From assembly GCA_903813345.2 (NCBI GenBank), contig CAIIXF020000004.1:22755985-22819984 (forward strand): DNA of 64,000 nucleotides, given 5' to 3'. The position numbers and the translations under genes were made by a program. Source of the stretch: Owenia fusiformis (Eukaryota > Annelida > Polychaeta > Sabellida > Oweniidae). Below the pieces are notes generated by a model that did not search any database, had not been told where the DNA came from, and saw only the letters and a list, made by a program, of their open reading frames with translations. Positions 11,801 to 23,848 of the stretch are shown here, in pieces (positions within the stretch are counted from its first letter, which is position 1; each line of letters opens with the position of its first letter).

Positions 11801-12254
11801 ATCAACAAAAATCACTTAAACCTGCACTAAAACTGTGTGTCAGATCGATATAAGTATAGGGTTTGGAAACTAATTGTACCAACAAAAAGAACTTAAAAAC
11901 ACTGCTACAATATCAACATAAGCTTTCAATAGTAGTGACGATGACGAAACATGCAAAATGTCACCACACCTTGTTAAGTATACAGTACACATTAACTACT
12001 GAACAGTGTCAAGATAAACGTTCGAAGCTATTACAATATGTCACCCAATCACTAGTGGTGGTGACATAAAAATAATATAGAAAAATCTACTGAACCAAAA
12101 TAAACTATGTGATAGAAGTTAAACTGATTGTTTACTCTAAGTTTTCAACTAAATAATATATTACTAATGAGCAATGTTTTATCGAAAAGAAAAAATCATT
12201 TCATGTTATATCAAAATCAAATAAATTAATTATATTTTTTTTCGTAGTGTTAGT

Positions 12255-12385
12255 TACACGAGTAATAATAAACCTGTTTATAAAGTGGTGTTAACTAGAC
12301 TATATAATTTAACAGTCATAAAAGTAATAATAAACCTGTTTATAAAGTGGTCTTAACTAGAGTAAAGAATTTAACAGTCATAAAA
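12255..12385. repeat. Tandem duplication, about 63 bases x 2
   Basis: AGTAATAATAAACCTGTTTA and the following TAAAGTGGT..TTAACTAGA..TTTAACAGTCATAAAA are repeated side by side with few differences. Not coding. Confidence 0.7.
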
Positions 12386-12949
12386 CCTAAAAAAAATATA
12401 CCAGGAAGCGACCATTGTGAATGTAAATGTATAAAGCACAGATGCCATAGGAACAAAAGTTATAACAGAACCTAGCATGGAGAAAGTGTAACTGGTAAAT
12501 TGTAATAAAAGTAGTATAGATCATGATCTAACATGACATAGTATGCCTTACAACTCATCCCCCCTAACATTATTAAAGACTACTAAAGTATATCACTAGT
12601 GATCCACTCAATTATGCTGGTTACCTAAACGGTTTGTTTCGGTAACAAAATGTGGGAACATCGAAGGTATGATTTTTCCTTTTTCCTTATTTCACACTTT
12701 GTAGGCAGAATTCCCATGACATTTTTCTCACAAACGTGTATCAGTATCATATGTTTAAGAAAATGTGCATATTTGCTAACAAATAGTTCAGAAGACAACA
12801 TAATAGTACATTTAATTCCTCACTTAAGTTACATAAACGGTATTTCGAAAAAAACAGTTCAGATATGCACTTTTAACCCAAACCTTTATGTAACTTAAGT
12901 TTGAAATTAAATCGACGATTCTGTTGTCTTCTGAGCTATTTTTTAACAG

Positions 12950-14330
12950 ATTGTCCTCAAATTTTTACACTTTACATGGTAAGATGTTCTTCAACTGATT
13001 AACTCTTCGACCATCTTGCTTTCTGGGACATCAAGTCCACACTGCTATGTTTAGGCCAATCTTGTTCACCATGTGCTTTGTTTACTCTGTTTTTGTAACA
13101 GTTCTGGAACTCCTTACCATGTAACATGTAACAAAAAAATTCAAGAAAATCAGTTACGTAGTTTTCCTGGAATCGCAAGATTTATCAAAAAACGTTCAAG
13201 ATGGCTGCTAGAATGCAAAATGGCTACTTATAGGTTGATCAGCTGTACAACTTCTTACCATGTAACATGTGTAAAATTTAGAGCAAATCAGTTAAGTGGT
13301 TTTCCTGGAATCGCGATTACAAGATTTATCTAAAAACGTTCAAGATGGCTGCTAGAATGCAAAATGGCTACTTAAAAGTTAATCAGCTCTATAACTTCTT
13401 ACCATGTAACATGTGTAAAAAATTGAAGGAAAACTGTAAAGTGGTTTTTCTGGAATCATGATGACAAGATTTATCTACAAACTTCCAAGATGGCCGCCAG
13501 AATGCAAGATGGCTATCGGAAAGTTAATCAGCTCTATAACTTCTTACCATGTAACATGTGTGAAAATTTGAAGTAAAACTGTTACGTTGTTTTCCTGGAA
13601 TCATGATGACAAGATTTATCTAAAAACTTCCAAGATGGCCGACAGAATGCAACATGGCCACCGAAAAGTTAATCAGCTCTAGAACTCCATACCATGTAAC
13701 ATGTGTGAAAATTCGAAGTAAAACTGTGAAGTGGTTTTTCTGGAATCGTGATTACAAGATTTATCTATAAACCTTCCAAAATGGCCGCCAGAATGCAAGA
13801 TGGCCACTGAAAAGTTAATCAGCTCTAGACCTTCATACCATGTACCATGTGTGAAAATTTGAAGTTAATCTGTTAGGTAGTTTTCCTGGAATCACGATGA
13901 CAAGATTTATCCCAACATTTCCAAGATGGCCGCCAGAATGCAAGATGGCTGCCGAAAAGTTATTCACCTCTAGATTTTCTTACCATGTAACATGTGTGGA
14001 AATTTGAAGTAAATCCGTTTGGTTTTCCTGAAATCGTGATGACAAGATTTATCTTAAAACTTCAAATATGGCCGCCAGAATGCAAGATGGCCATCGATAA
14101 ACTAATGAGGTCTAGGACTTTTTATCATATAACATTTGTGAAAATTTGAAGTACATCTGTAAAGTGATTTTTCTGGAATCGCGATGACAAGATTTATCTA
14201 AAAAAATCCAAGATGGGCGCCAGAATGCAAGATGGCCGCCGGAAAGTTAATCAGCTCTAGAACTTCCTTCCATGTAACATGTGTGAAAATTTGAAGTAAA
14301 TCCATCTGGTGGTTTTCTTGGAATCGTGAT
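12950..14330. repeat. Tandem array of about 135-base diverged units
   Basis: About nine to ten copies are visible. Each carries CCAAGATGGCCGCCAGAATG, GTTAATCAGCTCTAGAACTT, TACCATGTAACATGTGTGAA and GTTTTCCTGGAATCGCGATG or variants. Copies differ by many substitutions, so the array is old. Four to five inverted copies lie at about 10000-10640, forming the left arm of the same element. Confidence 0.8.
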
Positions 14331-15193
14331 GACTAGAAAATGAGACTTCAGAATACCACCTTGTCTAACCCCATTTTGGTGCCTTTTGCCCCTGTTTCTA
14401 TCAATAGAAGGGGTGTTTTCTTGAAGAGGAAAGGCTGTTCTTTCAAACGGTACAATCATTTTATGTAGGGAAGTACCGGACAACGAAACTTTTTTCAGAG
14501 GGTCCAGATCAGGGACTATTGGATTTCCAAGGTATGATGTTTTCATATGATTGAAAATCAAACTGGGAAAGGAGTATGGGTATCAACAGAAATTCTCAAT
14601 TTAAAAACAGTTGAAATATAAACGTTTACATTTAGCCAGTCAGTCTATTTTTATCCTTTTAATACCGCAACCACCAGAGCAGAAATACCCAGTTCATGGA
14701 TTTCCTCTTGTTTTGTATTACTAGAATCACTGAAGCGAGTGTGATACCATAACAGGCCTGACCTCCCACTGCTATGGGCGGATCATTGGCACTCCATACA
14801 TAATTTTCACAGTTAATGGGTTCAGTAAACAGGTAAGAAAACCAGTGACCGTAACTGCTGTATACGTAGTACAGGTAGTTTTGTTATGAATGTATACTAA
14901 ACTGACATTTCAGTTTTCAATAAGATGAGATCGCTCATCTGTGAACCTAAGTAAAATCAGTTTCTTGATGAGTTTCATTGACCATGATTTCGGTTTTCAG
15001 ATTTTCTAGCAAGCTGGATTTGGTAATATTGCTTCATTCTTTTCAAAAAGCATACCATTTTGATCGTAGAAATATAAGCATTACAAAGACGATGGTTTGT
15101 TTAGAAATAAATCTATTACAAGAGATTAGTGTTTTTACTCAATAGTTACATCATCTTTTATTACATTCTCTAGATTCGCCTATTGAAGTTCAC

Positions 15194-15335
15194 AACGCAG
15201 GTCACACCCCAGTCACATTTCCCACGGCCGCCGTGCGGTCTATCATTTCTGCGGCCAGTAGCTTTTCTACGCTCGTCGTAGAATTTCTGCGCTCTCATAC
15301 GTTTGCAGTCACATTTCCCACGGCAGCCGCACGGT
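15194..15335. repeat. Spaced direct repeat, GC-rich
   Basis: CAGTCACATTTCCCACGGC followed by CGCACGG-like sequence occurs at about 15212 and again at about 15307, in an otherwise AT-rich intron. Function unknown. Confidence 0.45.
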
Positions 15336-15893
15336 GAATTTTAAATTTGATAGTTTTCAGGCATGTTACTTACCTGAATACCCAACCAACATCTTAATTT
15401 TCAAAATTTAAGTTGCTTCAACTTGTGTTATAACCTCCTTTGAATTCAAATATACCCAACCACTTCAATGGGTTATTTGTGCACAATACAATTGAACGTT
15501 TTACGTAAAAGATGTGTGAATAGTATTCCGTATGTTTCAAAAGAATAAGGTATGTAAAGCTGAACCATCTACAATATGACAATTTCATACATTTAACTGT
15601 TAAATGTCTGGCTCAACTCAATCCTTAATTTTGAGTAAGGGCAATTGTTTAGAAATTGAATAGTACATTGATACAAATCAAACATTGTTTGATATTTTTA
15701 TATATCATAATTTTTATAAATTAATTTTAATGTCAGGGTTTTTCTGAATAAATAAAGCAATTATAACCACTTGGAATTCGAAGATGGTATTGGGTATTAT
15801 AGCCAATTTTGTAAAAGGGTGGATCTCGGAAACAATCACACTGGGATTATGACGTACCATTGTTAGGTGTGATGATCTGTACTTTGTTTGCGT

Positions 15894-16198
15894 CAAGGAG
15901 GATTGGCTCCCAGAGTGCACCACCGATATTCTGTCCCATATATGGGTATGTCGTAATACAAAATTCGAATTCAAACAGCCGCCATTTTGTTCACTTCAAC
16001 ATTTAAATCGTGAATTTTGGTCTTATTTCCAAACGAAAAATTCCAAAACTCACAAGAAATGATCGAGATATTGGTTCGAATCTTTTGAACTGTTTATTTT
16101 GAATTTATAGTCGGTTTTAATTTCAGAAAATAACGACATTTCGACGTTTTCATTGTTGGAAAATATCGAGTTTCGATCCTGGGAGCCAATCCTCCTTG
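15894..16198. mobile_element. hAT-like MITE with perfect TIRs and 8-base target duplication
   Basis: A 305-base element with perfect 20-base inverted termini CAAGGAGGATTGGCTCCCAG. It is flanked by the exact 8-base direct repeat GTTTGCGT at 15886-15893 and 16199-16206. The interior has no meaningful ORF. The 8-base duplication and short TIRs fit a non-autonomous hAT element. Confidence 0.9.
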
Positions 16199-16736
16199 GT
16201 TTGCGTGATTAAATTGTAGAATGTTGATTCAGTTGCATTGTGGGAAAAATGATTTTATGTAATGTAATACGAATTTAAAAAGTTCGATTCACAAATGTTC
16301 TAATGTTGATATCAAATTATTTTCAAAATCCAAGTTTTATTTCAATAAATGCATTTTATTATGTTATGTACACTGCATATTGTACCTGTAATGCACAAAT
16401 GTTGATCGTTTTTTTGTAAAATGTGCAAGTTAACTCACACATTTGACCTAATGTACATATATATTTAACATAGACGTCTGTACACTTATTATTAACTTAT
16501 TGTTTAACATGGGATCTGCCATTTTTGTTAAATTTCATGAAATTCATCAATTTTGACATCAAATTTTGACTCAATGTAATGGAGATATAAGATTGAAACG
16601 TTGCGGACTTTATAGTGAATAGAATCAAGATACAGATTTATTTTCTTTATTGGGATTTCTTTTGTTCCCCGCTTAGAAAACAGTCGTTAAACAAATATGG
16701 GGGTTAACATGTAACCTATAAGGTCCTTAACTTTTT

Positions 16737-17240
16737 TTGAGGAGTATATGTTTGGAAGTGGATGCTAGATATGACAGAACTCAAATTGAAAATGTGGTTC
16801 TCAGTTCTTCGTGTAGCTCTGATATGGATTGTCTCGATGATGAGTATACTAGCCAAATGCTTCATAGGAATACCGCTAAGCCTCACCAAACCATCCTTGA
16901 ACTAAACAAGTTCACCCAAGAGACACAACCTGTCACACTAGGGCACTACAGGAATGCAACTGAACCACCCCATCAAGTTATCCTTGAGAAATCCGATCAG
17001 ATCACACCTGAACAATGTGACCAGAACAACCCAGAAGAATACCAGATCGATCCAGAACAAAATAGTAAAATGCTACATTTGATTCATATTTATGTAAATC
17101 TGATATTGTTAATATTTAATCAATATCCTACATATACAAATATTGTGGATATTAGATTTGATAATGAACATGTTCTGCTCAATGTGCAATTTTTGTTTTC
17201 TTTCCCTGCAAATATTATGAGTTCAGTTCTAAAACATTAA
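16737..17240 (+). other. Open reading frame of uncertain status
   Basis: An open frame of 167 codons opposite to the STELLO-like gene. Its first half has a coding-like composition (polar; repeated H-Q-x-I-L-E; several D/E/Q-rich segments). Its second half becomes hydrophobic and AT-rich as intronic DNA would. The frame has no ATG at its beginning; an acceptor-like TTTTTTTGAG precedes it. It could be a fragment of an exon from a mobile element. No family recognised. Confidence 0.2.
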
Positions 17241-17673
17241 TCACTAATCTGTTCCAAGGCAAATAAAACAAGCACATAATTACATTAAACTGTATGATCA
17301 TTGATGATGATGGAATAAATACATATTAAAAGTTGTATCTCTTTATAAGTATTTTAAGATACACAGTTTTGAAATTTTCAAAACAGAACAGGACTGAAAT
17401 ACAGGCTTCGGACTTATAGATTTTACAATTTTAAATAAAGCACCCACCATGTAAATCATTACAATGTTAACACACTATTTTTACACTATTCATCTTGAAA
17501 CCATCAGACCAGAAATTTCCACTGTGGGTTGTTGATTTGAAAAATATGTTTTGGTCAATGTCATATTGCGCTGTTTGTGTTTGTATACGTGTGCTACTGA
17601 TGGTTTTATATTCATTCGGTCACAGGGTGCATGTGGGAGCACATGCACCCAATTGTGTTGCATGGTTGATCTA

Positions 17674-18184
17674 CAGGGTGAGCAAAAAAGGTAACCCAAG
17701 CAAATTAATGTTAATAACTCAGTCATTTAGCATGGGCTTAAAATCATATTTGGTACAATTAAACCTTGTTTAATGTTCTTTCATTCTACTTAGTGTGATT
17801 GGTCTCTAACAGTCACGATGTTATGGCCATTTACAAAACATGGTCAAAATGCCGAAATGTATCTCACTGACTGGACATAAATCCCAACAGATTTTTATCT
17901 GATAGATAAGAAGGAAGGTGAGAGCCATATACACAAGATGTTTATGCTCGTGTTGTGAACAACTACGCCCAATACGTTCAAGTTGGCCTCCAGACACGAT
18001 GTCCATATTTTATGGCATGTGAAGTGGCCATAAAATAGTGAACACGAGAGATATACCTATTGGTAGAACTTGGTAGAATGACAATACATTGGACAAGGCC
18101 TGATTGTGCCAAGTATGACACTTATCCCATGCAGGATCACCGAATTATTAAGATTTGTTTGGGCTACCTTTTTGACTCACCCTG
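17674..18184. mobile_element. Tc1/mariner-type MITE
   Basis: The terminal inverted repeats CAGGGTGAGCAAAAAAGGTA (left) and the matching right end lie between TA dinucleotides (17672-17673 and 18185-18186). The element is 511 bases long with no transposase. CAGGGTG...AAAAA termini are characteristic of Tc1-like and related elements. Confidence 0.8.
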
Positions 18185-18578
18185 TAGGTATTTGATTGTT
18201 GTGTGACGGGCTTTGCAAAATTGTGGTTTGATGTTAGATCATGTTTTATCATTTAGTAGATGGATTTGGGTATTGTAATTTTGGTATAATGAGTTTTTGC
18301 ACATTATTAGCAGGTTTGGTACATCTGATTTTTTAATGCAGTAGTTGTATGATGTTCAATGAATCAACGAATGAAAATGCAAAAAATCTTACATAAGAAA
18401 TCAATCTTTTCCAATTCCTTATTAATCAGTGAAACATAGCACATTTATTCTAATTATGTAATTCTAGGTCAGATAGTTTACACATAGAAATCAAATTCTG
18501 AACATCGTAAGGACAAAGATTGAAAAACAAAACATTGTGTGACGACATGAATAAACAAACCTTTGTTTAGATGTCTAT

Positions 18579-19506
18579 CACGCGGTACTAACTCACCGGG
18601 GCGTATCGAAACCAAAACGCCCCGCAAAACCGTTAATTTGAATTTCAAATCTACCATGTCTTTGGAAAATCAATGATAGTGAGTCTCACACTACACCGTT
18701 TTTCTTCAAACTTGTTCCATTTAAACTTTCACAGAAATACCTTTCAGTCGAGACATTGCTTTTGTTTACGAAGTCCCTCGTTTTAGCGGCGTTTTGGTCC
18801 CAAGATGTGAGAAGTTGCAAAGTCTCAGAGATTTCAACCACAATCCTTGATATCTCGCCAGTTCTTCTATCACTCTCCCCCATATTCTGCGCAAGGACTC
18901 CCATTACAAGCCTCCATCGCTGCATCAACATGTTTATTACATGAAACGCAGCAATTCTGATAAGTCCTACGCAACTGTTCGAAATTGACCAAAACGCCCC
19001 GTTGTCTTCCAAAACGCCCCGAAGAGTCTATGACTACAAACGTGTAGTTTCAAGGTCTATAGATCCAACGGGGCGTTTTGGAAGAGAACGGGGCGTTTTG
19101 ATCAATTTCGAACAGATGCGTAGGACTTTTGGAAATTGCTGCGTTTAATGTAAAAAGTATGTTGATGCAGAGATGGAGGGTTGTAATGAGAGTCCTTCTG
19201 CAAAATATAGGGGAGAATATTGAAATAACTGGCGATATATCGAGGCTTTTGGTTGAAGTCTCTGATGATTTGCATCTCACATCTGGGGACCAAAACGCCA
19301 CTAAAACGAGCGACTCTGTACACAAAAACAATGTACCGAGTGAAAGGTATTTCTGTGAAGGTTTTAATGGAACACGTTTGAAGAAAAACGGTGTACTGTG
19401 AGACTCACAATCATTGATTTTCCAAAGAAAGGGGAGGTTTAAAATTCAAATTAACGGTTTTGCGGGGCGTTTTGGTTTCAATACGCCCCGGTGAGTTAGT
19501 ACCGCG
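18579..19506. mobile_element. Large palindromic foldback element
   Basis: About 440-base arms are inverted copies of each other around a short centre near 19045. The ends read CGCGGTACTAACTCACCGGG and its reverse complement. The phrase AAAACGCCCCG recurs near the ends and again in the centre. TGTCTAT flanks both sides (18572-18578 and 19507-19513), a possible target duplication of at least 7 bases. Matching ORFs on both strands are products of the palindrome, not genes. Confidence 0.85.
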
Positions 19507-20883
19507 TGTCTATGTGATATAGAACATCAGATTGAGAAAAATATGAGCGGTATCCAAAAATAAAATATGAGCAAATCCAAAAACTGAATACACTTTACTC
19601 AATAAAACACAATGAGTTTCAACATTTCAATATTATAATATCATGTGGTCATGCTGTTTGAATGCTCATTCATTGTGCAACAACCCTATTCAGAAAAATC
19701 AGTTAGCTCATCTGTATCAATTTGTCAAATGTATGAATAGGTATAATAGATAAAAGAAATGGTCAAATGCTGCATTTATCAAAATGGACGAGACTGTAGA
19801 TACCAATTTCATTTATGGGTTACATCTGAATTATCTCACTGTGATGGTGTAATCAAGTTCATGTAGATGGTTAGCAGATAAAATACAGGCTATAAAAAGG
19901 CTGTTATATAATCCATTGAATTACTACCTGTGGTTGAGGGTCGTTACGTTAATACTACAACAGTACATGACACATGCAGCAAATAAAGTACTACACGTAT
20001 GTGAAGACTGAACTTGAACTTTTGCATGGATAATAACATCCGGTTCGTCTCTCTCTTTTATGAACATCCAACTATCTCAACAATGCTACGAGGTGGAACT
20101 ATAGTATCATTGTGTCCAGAAAAAGAACAGATATAACCAGGGCAAAATATGTTTAGACGTTAATTTCTACCTGAGCAGCCAAGGTGATGCCACTAAGCTA
20201 TTAATGTATATACAAACAATGATGCGGCCTAGTCGATAATATTACAGGCAAGGCTTACAACTAGTATGCATAACCATCAAAAGAAAGGCCTTGTCGATAA
20301 TATTACAGCCACAAGAACAATAACTGTTAAGAACTTAGCATTTATATAAGATATTCATGTTTTGATTGTAGCTATCATTTGTAATTATTACATGAGGGTT
20401 CCAGGGGGGGGGGGATTTCCCAAAGATGACCTATCATATAAACACGTTCGAAAACAAATTTTATAAACAGGCCTCAATTTGCTGTTGAAATGGATCTTCA
20501 AATGTTCACTGTAGTTTTATGATCGAGTAACTTCAATAGTTTTACCGTAGGTTTGAAATAATGATGTTTAGCTGATGTTAACGCCATTCCAACGATTTTA
20601 AATTTAACTTTGCGCATTCGCAGCACTGAGAGAGCGCTTGCTCATGATTGTTCATGTGATCGAATCCAGCAATTTGATTGGAGATGATGCTAGAGATGAT
20701 GTAATGGGGAATCCCCGAATACGATAGAATATGAAAGAATTATGGGAGCTTCTCACTCCTCCTGATGAGGGTTCCATAACATTCAATGCATACTTAATAA
20801 TCGACTAATCTTCATAATCTAGCTAAGTATATGATAAATCCGTAAAAACCTCCCATTAAATAACCTCTATATATCACATTGGT

Positions 20884-21240
20884 ACCAACCTGTATTACAT
20901 TTAAGATATCCTATATTCTTGCGGTTGTAGCTAGAATATGGTATATGTTCCATATACACTTACACATTACTTCAGTACCAACCTGTATTGCAAAAAGATA
21001 TCCTATATTCTTGCGGCTGTAGCTAGAATATGGTATATGTCAGTATGTTCCATATACACTTACACATTACTTCAGTACCAACCTGTATTGCAAAAAGATA
21101 TCCTATATTCTTGCGGCTGTAGCTAGAATATGGTATATGTCAGTATGTTCCATATACACTTACACATTACTTCAGTACCAACCTGTATTGCAAAAAGATA
21201 TCCTATATTCTTGCGGCTGTAGCTAGAATACGGTATATGT
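20884..21240. repeat. Four-copy tandem repeat (93-100 bases) spanning a coding exon end
   Basis: Units begin at 20884, 20977, 21077 and 21177. The last three are nearly identical with an exact 100-base period. Each contains ACCAACCTGTATTGCAAAAA then TATCCTATATTCTTGCGGCT. The unit at 21177 overlaps the 3' end and splice donor of STELLO exon 2. The other three therefore carry copies of the codons for SYSRKNIGYLFAIQ and of the donor. Confidence 0.85.
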
Positions 21241-21303
21241 TCAAGAACTTTGTAGCGAAGAGATCTCTGAGCGTCTAAACTTAGGAATAGAACTCCATCA
21301 AAA
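21183..21303 (-). CDS. STELLO-like (DUF288) protein, exon 2
   Basis: A 121-base exon between the acceptor TTGATTTCAG (just above 21303) and the donor CAG/GTTGGT. Its first base completes the codon left open by exon 1 (CA + T = His), and it ends in phase 0 to join exon 3. It encodes FDGVLFLSLDAQRSLRYKVL and then EHIPYSSYSRKNIGYLFAIQ. These are the family blocks linking the KTPKDW motif to the acidic DDD motif; the RKNIGYL(F/Y)AIQ signature is highly characteristic. This exon makes the gene assignment secure even though it lies 12 kb from exon 3. Confidence 0.9.
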
Positions 21304-21386
21304 CTGAAATCAAAAGTTGACGCCAGATCATGAAAAATGAATATCCTATGTTTTGAAACAACACAAATATAGGTTATCCGATGATA

Positions 21387-22293
21387 AAGGGTGTTAAAAA
21401 AACGCAACCCAAAGAAATCGCTATATCTTGAAGAATACTCTTCAAATTATGTTCATATTTTCAGGAAAGAAAGAAGAGACTGTGTATGTATAGCCCCTGT
21501 TGTTAGTTAGTTGTAAAACATGATGTCCTGGACGCTTTCTCAAAAGACAGTTGTACTAGCAAAATACGAAAAATGCGAATGGAAAATCACTATATCTTGG
21601 AAAATACTAATTCAATTATGTTCATTTTTTCAGGAAAAGAAAGAAGAGACTGTGTATGTATAGTTCCTGTTGTCAGTAAGTTGTAAAACACGATGCCTTG
21701 GACACCTGCTCAAATGACAGTTATTCTAGGAAAACATGAAAACGCAGTCAGAGGTGACAGCCAGAGCAATAAAACCAAATAACTTTCTAACCATGGTGTT
21801 TTGGCACTTCAGATTTGGCACAAATTATCCTCATTCAATGTGTAGTGAATTTCTTGAGTTTCATCAAAATCACTCCAGGGACTTTACAGTCATGGTCAAA
21901 ATGCCTTCTTAAGTCTCCCTGAACCAGGACGTTTGACTGCGATTTTAAAGCATTTCAACCATGACTGTAAAGTCCCTGAAGTGATTTCACTCAATAGATT
22001 TACCATACAGTGAATAAAAATGATTTGTGCCAAATTTGAAGAGCCAAAACACTATGGTTAGAAAGTTATTTAATTTTTTTGAGGTTGCAGTCACCCCTGA
22101 CAGAGTTTTTCGTATTTTCCTAGTACAACTGTCTTTTGAGCAGGTGTCCAAGGCATTATGTTTTACAAATAACCATTTACAGGAGCTATACATACACAGT
22201 CTCTTCTTTATTTCCTGAAAATATGAACATAATTGAAGCAGTATTTTTCAAGATAAAGCGATTTCTTTGGGTTTCGTTTTTTTGAACACCCTG
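21387..22293. mobile_element. Foldback Tc1/mariner-type element
   Basis: Both halves are reverse complements nearly throughout, meeting near 21900. The right end is CAGGGTGTTCAAAAAAACG between TA (22294-22295), and the left end AAGGGTGTTAAAAAAACGCA follows TA (21385-21386). The left arm also holds an internal direct duplication of about 185 bases (21415-21590 and 21592-21770). No transposase. Confidence 0.8.
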
Positions 22294-23099
22294 TACTAGT
22301 ACTTCCCCGTGAACAACACCCTCGATTTTTTTTGATATTGAAAACATCGTATTGTCCCGCCCAATCCCGCTCATGAAAATCTTATTCACTCACCAAGCCC
22401 GCTCACGAAAATTGTTTTCACCCCCTGGGAATTTTTGCCAAACAAAGCTTCCAATCACCTTTAGTTAGGTCGATATAGCGTGCTATAATAATGTTCTTAT
22501 GTGAGAAACAATATTTCTTTAACACACTTGAAAACAGAGATTTTGAAACGTAAGAAGTATGAAGATTGTACATTAACAGGCGAATTGTAATTTCATCATC
22601 ATACTCTGACACGGACTTTTAAACGTCATAGAAATCAGAGCATTATGCGAATGCCCTGTGATGAACATATATATACGTACGAGGGGTGATCAATAAGTAA
22701 TGGACGCTTTTTTACACAGATGCTTTTTACAGACCAATCCCTTCGATTTTCTTACCAGTGATACATCATTCAATTATCTATCAACTCTGAAGATTTGAAA
22801 ACAAAACATGTAATATATTTTGATATATCTTTATTTCCGTGAAGGAGGTATATGTACCCCGGGACCAACATGACGTCAAACATTCTGAAGTTCTTTTAGC
22901 TTGTTTAACATGCAACGCAGTTGAATGTAGGCTGATCAAAACAAACCATTATGGTCATGAATTACCCCATTTTATTATGCCATAGTTGATTTTGAATATT
23001 TTATTATTACTATGTGGTATTCATACCACATTCATTCACAGGGCCCTCTACATAGGTTCCACCTAGTGCTACATGCACACAATTCCTCATCCTCCTAAT

Positions 23100-23324
23100 T
23101 CAAGATTGTGAGACAAGGCTGAATCCATTCTCTGATATGGTAGCAAGATGTAGTTGCACGGGCTGTTTTATAAATAAGTCACATGTTGGCAAATCTGGAC
23201 AATATGGTGCATTGGCCAAGGGCTCAATTTTTAGGTCTAGGGATATTGTTTTCTGAACATCTCGAGATCTTTGGGCAATTGCATTGTCTAATGGAGTAGG
23301 GTGCTCACCAACCCTTTCTTCCAC
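23100..23324 (-). pseudogene. Mariner transposase fragment
   Basis: The minus frame reads LDNAIAQ, then KIEPLANAPYCPDLPTCDLF. These are the hDNA and PYSPDLAPCDxxLF blocks of the mariner catalytic domain, including the second and third acidic positions. Only about 75 codons stay open. The N-terminal half and C-terminus are lost, so the gene is dead. Confidence 0.8.
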
Positions 23325-23456
23325 AATACTTTCTCAAATTGACCTGTAAATCCCTTCTATACAACACTCTGACATCACAATATTTTCTGATTATGTGTTA
23401 CCAAACAGCAAAATATTTCAAACAACACAACACTTGTTGAATATAAAAAAGTTCAA

Positions 23457-23848
23457 GTACAGTCAAAACAGAAATGTTTGTGACTACTTTGAATTTAAAA
23501 AATAAGCAATCAAATGACCATATTGAAACAGTTTATCTAAAAATAGAAACATTTATATTTATCCTAACTTTTGTATATTTCAGATAGTAATGTATAATGT
23601 GCAGCAGAGCTGTGGCCTTTTGTAATTTAGGCAGTTTCAGCCATGTTAATTTTTCAGAAAATAACATGGCAGAGAAGTATCAAAATATAAGAGGACACAG
23701 ATATGATAGCTAAACTACAAAACAAAATAAAATATACAAAAGTTAGGATAAATATAAATGTTTCTATTTTTACATAAACTGTTTCAATATGGTCATTTGA
23801 TTGCTTATTTTTTAAATTCAAGTAGTCACAAACATTTCTGTTTTGACT
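23457..23848. repeat. Inverted repeat nested in the mariner copy
   Basis: Arms of about 125-145 bases share AAACAGAAATGTTTGTGACT, AAGCAATCAAATGACCATAT and ATCCTAACTTTTGTATATTT in opposite orientation. They are separated by roughly 120 bases. The high arm identity suggests a later insertion than the mariner itself. Confidence 0.75.

Larger units (their letters stand above)
9937..14518. mobile_element. 4.6 kb transposon-like unit with long repeat-filled inverted arms
   Basis: The ends are inverted copies beginning TAGTCCCTGATCT. They continue through matching GTTTCGTTGTCCGGTACTT and AAAATGATTGTACCGTTTGA blocks on both sides. Behind these the left arm (to about 10640) and right arm (from about 12950) carry the same diverged repeat array in opposite orientation. 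TTG flanks both ends, a possible 3-base target duplication. No transposase was recognised inside. Short ORFs at 9983-10219 (+) and 14247-14561 (-) are the two mirror copies of the arm and are probably not genes. Confidence 0.65.
8993..21182 (-). other. Intron 2 of the STELLO-like gene (about 12.2 kb)
   Basis: It is bounded by the donor CAG/GTTGGT at 21183 and the acceptor TTTTTTCAG at 8993. It is packed with repeats annotated separately: a 4.6 kb repeat-armed element, an hAT-like MITE, a Tc1-type MITE and a 0.93 kb palindrome. Roughly 14520-15190 and 16210-17670 hold no recognised feature apart from the weak ORF described separately. About 19510-20880 is AT-rich, with a poly-G run near 20404. 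Confidence 0.6.

Noticed and set aside
18686-19401. Mirror-image ORFs on both strands
   Set aside because: They come from the two arms of the palindrome; the codes are the same sequence read twice and show no family motif.
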